Below are positions 57,256 to 64,000 of a DNA stretch of 64,000 nt, piece by piece (positions within the stretch are counted from its first letter, which is position 1; each line of letters starts with the position of its first letter). The stretch is taken from the NCBI GenBank assembly GCA_934167225.1, contig CAKPLD010000002.1, positions 1 through 64,000 of the forward strand, given 5' to 3'. Below the pieces are notes generated by a model. It was not told the origin of the DNA. It ran no database searches and saw nothing but the letters and a program-made list of their open reading frames with translations. This stretch comes from an uncultured Clostridia bacterium. GTDB lineage: Bacteria; Bacillota; Clostridia; TANB77; CAG-508. The position numbers and the translations under genes were made by a program.

Positions 57256-58502
57256 TTACAACGAAAAATAGCTAAAATAATCTCTAGAAAAAGTATTAAG
57301 GTAATAAAAAATATTTTTTTTCCTAATTAAATTTGTATTTAAAATGTCAACAGAAAAAGCATCATTTCCATTAATATTCACTGTTAAATAACCAACAACA
57401 GAATTCGGAAGCAAAGGGGCATTAAGGTTATCAGGCAAGCTAAAAGAAACATGAATACGATCCAAACAACTATTATTTAAAGCGATGTTATTAAATTTTA
57501 TTTGAGAATCATTTAAGCAGAATTTTAGGTTAGAGGGCATCCCCTTAGTAACAGTAATCTGATTAGATTCATATGCAACCCAATTATCGAAATTTTTATC
57601 AATAATATTTTTAACATTTACAACCGAAAAATTGTTAAATGTATAATTTATAAGATTTATACTATCTTGAGTACGATTTTTCTTAGTATCACATCCTAAA
57701 ACAACGCAAATAATATCCAAATTGCCTCTTTTACAAGCAGTTACTAAGCAACGATTTGCACCATTGGTAAAGCCAGTTTTTACACCATAAACACCCTCTA
57801 AAGAACCAAGAAGTTCGTTTGTATTATGTAGGTTTTTAGGTTGATTATTTATGGTTATTGTATAATTAGAAGTTCTTACAATTTTAGAAAAAGTATCATT
57901 TTTTAATGCATAATTAGCAATTTTTGCCAATTCAAAAGCAGTAGTATAATGGTCATCTTGATCTAAGCCATGAGGTGTAACAAAATGGCTTGAAGTAAGG
58001 CCTAAAGAAGATGCTTTTTGATTCATCATAGAAGAAAAATTATCTATATCTCCACCAACAAATTCAGCAAGAGCAACAGCAGAATCATTTCCAGAAACCA
58101 TAAGAAGTCCATAGAGTAAATCTCCTACAGAAACACTATCATTTGTAGATAAACCAAGTCTGGAACCGTCCAGTATGAGCAGATTTTGATGATATATTTA
58201 CTTTTGTAGAAAGATCGGGTGTATTTTCAATTACAACTATTGCTGTTAAAATTTTAGTAGTTGAGGCCATTTTGCACTTTTCGTTTTCAGCTTTTCCGTA
58301 TAAAACACTGCCAGAGGCACGATCTAATACAACAGCATGGCGAGCATTAATTGATGGAACTTCTATTATAGGAGCAGAGGTAACCTCAATTGCATCATTT
58401 GTACCGAAAATCTTCTACATAATCATCAGCAAAGACTTTTTGCGGAGCAAAAAAAATAATTACTAAAATAATATAAATTGAAATTTTTTGTCTTATATTC
58501 AT
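57256..58502 (-). CDS. second D-alanyl-D-alanine carboxypeptidase, two +1 shifts at CGG
   Basis: About 414 residues if three frames are joined, close to the 409 of the intact paralog at 54301. ATG at 58502 sits behind GGAGGATC. Part 1 is a signal peptide (…FADDYVEDF). Skipping the C of CGG at 58406 leads to part 2: GTNDAIEV…, the catalytic SxxK in MASTTKILTA and SSKSAHTG. Skipping the C of CGG at 58168 leads to part 3: GSRLGLSTN, SGNDSAVALAEF (SxN) and GVKTGFTNGANRCL (KTG). All three penicillin-binding motifs survive. Either a double mutant or recoded; the coding sequence is otherwise undecayed. Confidence 0.85.
58166..58168 (-). other. in-frame CGG, candidate +1 frameshift site 2 (second DD-carboxypeptidase)
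   Basis: Minus-strand context ACT GGA CGG TTC. Dropping the C gives GGA GGT TCC AGA CTT, restoring the family motif GGSRLGL. Confidence 0.85.
58404..58406 (-). other. in-frame CGG, candidate +1 frameshift site 1 (second DD-carboxypeptidase)
   Basis: Minus-strand context GAT TTT CGG TAC AAA TGA. Dropping the C gives TTT GGT ACA AAT GAT and opens the frame carrying the SxxK domain. Confidence 0.82.
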
Positions 58503-58620
58503 CTTGATCCTCCAAATATTTCTATAACAATATATGAACGAATTTAAAAGATATTACAAACATATATAGACCAAAAGTTACAATATTTCCGACTAAATTG
58601 AAGTTTATTTACATAAAATA

Positions 58621-58649
58621 TTGATTTTGTAAAAAAAATGTAATATAAT
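58621..58649 (+). promoter_or_regulatory. promoter of the adhesin gene
   Basis: TTGATT (58621) and TATAAT (58644) with 17 bases between. The remaining 145 bases to the ATG form an untranslated leader in which I see no clear structure. The whole 58503-58794 gap holds no other gene. Confidence 0.65.
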
Positions 58650-58794
58650 TGTAAAGGAACTGTAAAAAACGTTGAAAAACCAGTTCCGTAGGCTATATAA
58701 GATACTAAAAAATAAAATTAAATTTACATATTGAAAAAAAGCTATAAACATAGTAGAATAATATAGCAAGAATATGAAATAAGGAAGGTATTTT

Positions 58795-61700
58795 ATGGAA
58801 ATGAAGAGGAATATCAAAAAAATTTTAGTTGCAATGCTAATACTTGTATTTGGAATTGGCACAAAAGCAAGTTTTGCAATGCAAGATTACCAAGGAGAAA
58901 ATGCACTATCACTAACATTATCATATTTCAGATATGCTAATGGAGATTATAGAGATGGATATGCATTAAATACAGTTGGAAATGAAGGAGAATCACATCA
59001 TCCAATTTACCAAATAATGAATGGCACAAAAGGAAATTACTACTGTTTAAATGCCACAGCAGGAGAAACATGGCTAAGTGGAACAGTTGGTACAAGTGCC
59101 ACATATAACAGAGCATATAATCTAAATTCACAAAGTGATATAGATTCATTAAAAAATGATAGCTCATTATCTGAAACATACAGAAATGTTGTAAACAGCC
59201 AATATTTAAAACAAATTTTATGGATACTAGATAACATGTATGTTCAAGGAACATCAGATCCAGCACAAAAAAATGAATTACTAGCAAAAGCAGGAATAGT
59301 ATATGGAGATGTAGATGACGAAACACTTGAAGGAAAAGTACAACAAGGATATAGATATATAGCACAAGAAGGATACGACTATTCTGAAAAAGTATCAAAA
59401 CAAGGAAAAAAAGGCTATTTCTATTATAGTGAAAACGGTACTTACAATCCAGTAAATTTACCAGATGAAATGATAGACGTAGCAGAACAATCAGCTTTAT
59501 GGTATTTTACAAACTACTTAGACAACAATAGTGCTAATAGTACAACATATGATGTTAAGAGCCAATGGTTACCATTATTATGTTCTCATGGAAGAGAAAA
59601 TACAAACACAAATCAATGGCCATCAATGGAAAGCGAAGTATTTAACGAGCCAACAGATGTTGCAGATGTAAAAGCAGAGATTGGAAAAATGAAGCAAGAA
59701 CAAGCAGCAATATTATGCCAATATTTAATAGATGCAGCAAATAACAACGCGCAAAATTCAGATGAAGAAACAACAGGAAGTCCTTTAACAATTACACCAG
59801 CAACACCAAACATAAACGAAAATAAAGTAGATAATAAAAACTACTATGTAGTAGGACCAATTAAAATTGATTCAACAAGAACAAGTGTATACACTTTATT
59901 AGACACAATAACAGTAAATGGAAGCACAGATACTGGAAGTTATATTTCAGATGCAACAGGAACAAGAAATGATGACCAAAAATTAGGAAACTATGTTGGA
60001 AAAGAATTCTACGTAGCTGTACCAAAAACAAGTGTAACAGGAAACAATATAAAAATAGATTTTGAAGGATCATACAAAGTAAATCAAAAAACATTATGGA
60101 TATCAACAACAAAAACAGAACAACCAGTTGTTGAAGTAGCACCAGGAAGTGAACCAATTAATTTATCAGTAAATGTTGGAATAAACAAAGAATTTGACTT
60201 AGCATTAAGAAAAGCAATTGCATCAGTTAGAAAAGCTGGAGCAACAGAAACAAAGCTTATCTCAAATGAAGAAGGAAAATTAGCAACAAGAAAAATAAAC
60301 TACGTAGCAAGCAATATAGAAAAAGAAGGAACAGCAATATACAACCACAGAAAAGATCCAGTAGTAGTTGAAAAAGGAGATATTATTACTTATGAAATAA
60401 CTGTTTTCAATGAAGGAGATATGGATGGATATGCTGGAGAAATAGTAGATTCATTACCTAAAGGCTTAAAATTATATGGAGAAAGTAACGGAACAATAAC
60501 TTCAGGAAATGCAAAATATTCTTATATATATGATGAAGCAACAAATAAAATTACTTTAACAAATGTAAGCAAAAACGTATTAACAGCATATGATGGTGGA
60601 GAAAAACTATCGTCAGAAACATTAAAACTTGAATGTGAAGTAACACAAGAACCATCAACAGTAACAAACACATATTTAACAAATATAGCATATATATCAA
60701 AAGAATATAACTCAGAAACAAACACAGAAGTAACAACAGATAGAGATTCAGATACAACAAATTCACCATCAGCAGATCAAAACACAACAGGAGACAGATA
60801 TAACGGATACCATGGTGGAGACAACAAAAACGGAGATAACAGCAAAGATGTATACAACGATGGAACAAACAATGATGATTATTTCTCAGGAAAAGAAGAT
60901 GACGACGATTTTGAAGTAGTAGTAGTAAAACCAGCAGCATTTGACTTAGCATTACAAAAATATATATCAAATATATATTCAAATGGAACAAACAAAAATG
61001 GAAGAAAAGAACCAACAATTGATACAACAAAATTAGCTTCAAAAACAGCAACAACAGCAACATATACACAAGATAAAACACCAATACAAGTTAAACATGG
61101 AGACTATGTAACATATACATTTACAGTATATAACGAAGGCGATATAGATGGATATGTAAACAAAATAACAGATAATATACCAACAGGATTACAATTTGTT
61201 TATGCAAAACAACCAGCTGATGGAAAAACACTAATAGCTTGTGATTCACAAGGAAAAACAGAAGAAATATCAGTAGATGAAGCAACATACAGTTTAATTT
61301 CAAAAAATAATTCAAGTTGGTCAATAGATCAAAAAGACGGAAAATTAGCAACAGATACATACAATGGAGAAACAACAACAAGTATAACATGTGATGTTAA
61401 AAATTATTTAGGTGGAACAAATAAATTATTATCAGCTTATGATAGTAACAAAGATAACAACAACAATGGAGATGGACTAGATAGAACAAGTGTAACAGTT
61501 GTATTAAGAGTTTCAGCTCAAGATGGAGCAGGAGTAACAATAAGAAACGAAGCAGCAATAACAGAAGCTGAAGACAAAGAAGGAAACATACAAGATAAAG
61601 ACAAGCTAACAGATAGAGACTCTCAAACAAATCAATGGTTAGGAAAAGATGGAGATAAAAATTATCAAGATGATGAAGATTATGACAACATAATACTTGG

Positions 61701-62985
61701 AAATGTAGATCTTGCACTAACAAAATTTATAACAGCAATAAGTAGTGATACAAACATTGAAGATGGAGAATATTTAACAGCAGACGGAAAAGTTGGAAGC
61801 AAAACAAATCCATACACAAGGGCAACAAGAGTAGATACAGCAGAATTAAGAGACAATGAAAACTGTCATGACGCAACATATATAATGGTAAAAGATCCTT
61901 TAACAGTACCTGCACAATCATATATATTGTATGATATAAGAGTATATAACGAAGGAGAAACAGATGTATATGCTGGCGAAATAACAGATCACTTACCAGA
62001 TTACTTAGACTATGTAGATTGCGAATTTAACACAGCATTTGGATGGCAAGTAGGATCAGATGGTAAAACAATAAAGACTTCACATTTAGGATATGATGAA
62101 ACAGCAAAGAATTTACTAAAAGCATTTGACAAGAAAACAGACGATGGAGCGGGATCAGGATTAGACTACAGAGATTTACAAGTACTATGTAGAGTAAATG
62201 ATAATGCCCCAACAAATACAAACATAGTAAATGTTGCAGAAATAACAAGATATCAAGACCCAGAAGGTGGAGATATAGATCATGATATAGATTCAACACC
62301 AAACAATGTTGATAAAAAGAACGAAGATGATGATGATTATGAAGTAATTAATATAAAAACATTTGATTTAAGCTTACTAAAATATGTATCAACAGTATAT
62401 GTAACAGAAGACGGAAATACAAAAACAACAGAAACAGGAAATACTGGAGATGACAATACAGATATAATACCAAAAGTAGAAATTAATAAAAAGAAATTAG
62501 ATTCTACAGTTGTTAAATTTGGATACACTATAAAAATAACAAACGAAGGAGATATTGCAGGTTATGCAAAAGAAATAACAGATTATATTCCAGAAGGTTT
62601 ACAATTCTACGGAGAAGATAATGAAGGTTGGACTGATGAAGGAAATAATGTAATATCTACCAGATTACTTGAAAACAAATTATTACAACCAGGAGAAAGT
62701 GCAGAAGTAACAGTAATATTAAGATGGATAAATGGAAGAAACAATTTAGGTTTGAAAACCAATATTGCAGAAATATCAGAAGATTTTAACGAATGGGGAA
62801 TCCCAGATAGAGATTCAACACCAGACAACCAAGTGCCAGGTGAAGACGATATCGATGATGCATCTGTATTACTTTCAATTACAACAGGTATATTAGGACA
62901 TATTAATATATATGTAGTTTATGGATCAGTTATATTTGTAGTATTTTTAGGTGGAGTAATATTAATTAAAAAATATGTATTATAA
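58795..62985 (+). CDS. large surface adhesin: thioester domain plus DUF11-type repeats
   Basis: 1396 residues, ATG behind AAGGAAGG. A signal peptide (about 1-29) leads to a thioester-type adhesin domain (about 45-310): Cys in NYYCLNATAGETW (about 84) and Gln in AEQSALWYF (about 235), the pair that forms an internal thioester in Gram-positive adhesins. Then come four DUF11-like beta repeats, each beginning FDLAL(R/Q/T)K and containing GDxVTYxxxVxNEGDxDGYA (around 464, 717, 972, 1190), joined by Asp/Asn-rich linkers. A C-terminal membrane helix and KKYVL tail replace an LPxTG signal. Expected to bind host or environmental amines covalently. Confidence 0.85.
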   Translation: MEMKRNIKKILVAMLILVFGIGTKASFAMQDYQGENALSLTLSYFRYANGDYRDGYALNTVGNEGESHHPIYQIMNGTKGNYYCLNATAGETWLSGTVGTSATYNRAYNLNSQSDIDSLKNDSSLSETYRNVVNSQYLKQILWILDNMYVQGTSDPAQKNELLAKAGIVYGDVDDETLEGKVQQGYRYIAQEGYDYSEKVSKQGKKGYFYYSENGTYNPVNLPDEMIDVAEQSALWYFTNYLDNNSANSTTYDVKSQWLPLLCSHGRENTNTNQWPSMESEVFNEPTDVADVKAEIGKMKQEQAAILCQYLIDAANNNAQNSDEETTGSPLTITPATPNINENKVDNKNYYVVGPIKIDSTRTSVYTLLDTITVNGSTDTGSYISDATGTRNDDQKLGNYVGKEFYVAVPKTSVTGNNIKIDFEGSYKVNQKTLWISTTKTEQPVVEVAPGSEPINLSVNVGINKEFDLALRKAIASVRKAGATETKLISNEEGKLATRKINYVASNIEKEGTAIYNHRKDPVVVEKGDIITYEITVFNEGDMDGYAGEIVDSLPKGLKLYGESNGTITSGNAKYSYIYDEATNKITLTNVSKNVLTAYDGGEKLSSETLKLECEVTQEPSTVTNTYLTNIAYISKEYNSETNTEVTTDRDSDTTNSPSADQNTTGDRYNGYHGGDNKNGDNSKDVYNDGTNNDDYFSGKEDDDDFEVVVVKPAAFDLALQKYISNIYSNGTNKNGRKEPTIDTTKLASKTATTATYTQDKTPIQVKHGDYVTYTFTVYNEGDIDGYVNKITDNIPTGLQFVYAKQPADGKTLIACDSQGKTEEISVDEATYSLISKNNSSWSIDQKDGKLATDTYNGETTTSITCDVKNYLGGTNKLLSAYDSNKDNNNNGDGLDRTSVTVVLRVSAQDGAGVTIRNEAAITEAEDKEGNIQDKDKLTDRDSQTNQWLGKDGDKNYQDDEDYDNIILGNVDLALTKFITAISSDTNIEDGEYLTADGKVGSKTNPYTRATRVDTAELRDNENCHDATYIMVKDPLTVPAQSYILYDIRVYNEGETDVYAGEITDHLPDYLDYVDCEFNTAFGWQVGSDGKTIKTSHLGYDETAKNLLKAFDKKTDDGAGSGLDYRDLQVLCRVNDNAPTNTNIVNVAEITRYQDPEGGDIDHDIDSTPNNVDKKNEDDDDYEVINIKTFDLSLLKYVSTVYVTEDGNTKTTETGNTGDDNTDIIPKVEINKKKLDSTVVKFGYTIKITNEGDIAGYAKEITDYIPEGLQFYGEDNEGWTDEGNNVISTRLLENKLLQPGESAEVTVILRWINGRNNLGLKTNIAEISEDFNEWGIPDRDSTPDNQVPGEDDIDDASVLLSITTGILGHINIYVVYGSVIFVVFLGGVILIKKYVL

Positions 62986-63002
62986 TAAAAAAGATAAAAA
63001 TT

Positions 63003-63043
63003 GAATGAGACTACTTTTTGGAGTAGTCTCATTTAATTTTTTC
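63003..63043 (+). terminator. terminator after the adhesin gene
   Basis: AATGAGACTACT pairs with AGTAGTCTCATT, followed by a T run. Confidence 0.88.
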
Positions 63044-63131
63044 ATTTTTAATAATTATTCTAATTCGAGCCTACTCTACAATTTTAAAGCCGTGAACTGT
63101 AACATGAATTGTAGTTTTTAGATGAAAATCA

Positions 63132-63160
63132 TTTACAATAAAAAGGGGTTATGTTATAAT
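63132..63160 (+). promoter_or_regulatory. promoter of the last gene
   Basis: TTTACA (63132) and TATAAT (63155) with 17 bases between, 33 bases before the ATG. Confidence 0.7.
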
Positions 63161-63193
63161 TTATAAAGATATTTAGAGAAGGAAGGAAAATAC

Positions 63194-64000
63194 ATGAATC
63201 AAATATTATCGGTAAATAATAATACAAAGAAAAATGGCAAAAAAGCAAAATCGAGTACACATTCAATTTTAGTTGTTTTTGCTGTAATTTTAATGGTATT
63301 TGGAATAGGTTTAACATCAACAGGAGCTTATTCATATTATATGAGTTTATCAAATGGACAAGATGACTCTATAGCGTCTGTTGGAAGTACAAAACCAGTT
63401 ATAACAACAGAAAGGGAAAATGCCTCAATAGTAAATATAGTTGTAACACATGACAAAGGAATAGCAAGTTTAACATATAAAATAAATGATGAAGAGCCTG
63501 TAGAAGTAGATGGAGATAACAAAATGGAAATAAAACAAGAAGTAGAATTACCAGAAGGAAACCCAACTTTAACAATAACAGCAAAAGATATAAATGGAGT
63601 ATCATCTTCATATGAAAATACATATGAAGTAGATGGTAAACCAACAATTGTTTTAGAGCAAGTAGAAGGTCAAATAAAAGCAACAATAGAGGGAAAAAAT
63701 AATATAGATTATATTATGTACTATTGGGATGAAGATGAAAACAACGGCAATAAAATGACAATAAATGCACCTAAAACAGAAACATTAATAGATGTTATGG
63801 CAGGAACACATACATTAAATGTCGTTGCAGTAGACGTAAATGGAGGAGAAACAAAAAAATCTCAAAAAATAATTGGAGATAACAAGCCAAATGTCGAAAT
63901 AAAAACAAATGGAAAAGTATTTAGAATAATGGCTTCTGATGATGAAAGTATAGAAAAAATAGAATATACCTTCAATTCAGAAAACAAACAAACAGAACAA
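63194..64000 (+). CDS. surface protein with Ig-like repeats (partial, runs off the window)
   Basis: At least 269 residues, open at the window end. ATG behind AGAAGGAAGG. A Lys-rich N-terminus and one membrane anchor (about 24-46) precede repeated beta-rich units of roughly 85-90 residues (ASIVNIVVTHDKGIASLTY, DGKPTIVLEQVEGQIKATIE, DNKPNVEIKTNGKVFRIMAS), each like a bacterial Ig-like or cadherin-like fold. A type II membrane-anchored extracellular protein. The family is not identified, and the C-terminus is not visible. Confidence 0.75.
   Translation, partial: MNQILSVNNNTKKNGKKAKSSTHSILVVFAVILMVFGIGLTSTGAYSYYMSLSNGQDDSIASVGSTKPVITTERENASIVNIVVTHDKGIASLTYKINDEEPVEVDGDNKMEIKQEVELPEGNPTLTITAKDINGVSSSYENTYEVDGKPTIVLEQVEGQIKATIEGKNNIDYIMYYWDEDENNGNKMTINAPKTETLIDVMAGTHTLNVVAVDVNGGETKKSQKIIGDNKPNVEIKTNGKVFRIMASDDESIEKIEYTFNSENKQTEQ

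Noticed and set aside
57256..58502. Simple pseudogene call for the interrupted DD-carboxypeptidase
   Set aside because: All catalytic motifs and overall length are kept, and the only lesions are the two CGG sites; recoding fits better.

Overview
The window looks like a chromosomal segment of a strongly AT-rich, Gram-positive, Clostridia-type bacterium, possibly a gut lineage. This rests on the base composition, near-consensus TTGACA-17-TATAAT promoters, GGAGG ribosome sites, a T-box in front of thrS, an LPxTG-anchored protein, LCP and penicillin-binding-type wall enzymes, CvpA, YkvI and Clostridia-style prepilin-like proteins. No closer taxonomic placement can be made from sequence reading alone. 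Most genes are intact and housekeeping or envelope related.

Layout. 1-305: three tRNA genes (Thr, Glu, Lys). 559-744: DUF1858 protein. 996-4371: small type IV secretion/conjugation-like cluster (VirD4-like ATPase, pilin-like protein, VirB6-like and PrgI/VirB3-like membrane proteins) in which three successive genes appear to start at ATA. 4469-6458: DnaD-like and DnaC/DnaI-like replication pair. 6504-15600: CapA-like enzyme, ABC-F ATPase, DUF975 protein, XRE regulator with a divergent prepilin-like gene, tex, HD-GYP response regulator. 15648-21859: histidine kinase overlapping a one-module NRPS (C-A-T-R, valine-like code). 22042-27763: HtrA protease, secreted hydrolase, LPxTG protein, NAGPA-domain protein, DnaJ-like chaperone. 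27872-30686: two unknown proteins and a second, orphan VirD4-like ATPase. 30711-39042: prfA, a giant alpha-2-macroglobulin-like protein, T-box and thrS. 39152-39440: palindromic element and repeats. 39461-46005: FAD/Rieske oxidoreductase, coiled-coil protein, M18 aminopeptidase, Fic, tRNA-Arg, and an XRE-controlled pair of unknown genes. 46322-56933: Gld-type ABC exporter, YkvI transporter, a probable type I toxin-antitoxin locus, DUF5711-CvpA-LCP genes, DD-carboxypeptidase, ComEA, phospholipase C-like protein. 56986-64000: tRNA-Cys and tRNA-Gly, a second DD-carboxypeptidase, a thioester/DUF11 adhesin and a partial surface protein.

The most striking observation concerns the codon CGG. Four genes (DUF975, alpha-2-macroglobulin, FAD/Rieske, second DD-carboxypeptidase) are broken by five single-base frameshifts. 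Each break can be repaired by skipping the C of an in-frame CGG and reading the following GGN as glycine. Every other CGG I found on a coding strand (several dozen) lies out of frame, while CGA, CGC and CGT are used normally for arginine. This suggests that CGG is an unassigned codon here and is passed by +1 ribosomal frameshifting, as proposed for some animal mitochondria.

Three further candidates for new biology are the run of ATA-initiated genes, the Fst/par-like toxin-antitoxin locus at 50579-50835 with a new 22-residue toxin candidate, and the NRPS-kinase operon that probably makes and may sense an N-acyl-valinal-type product.
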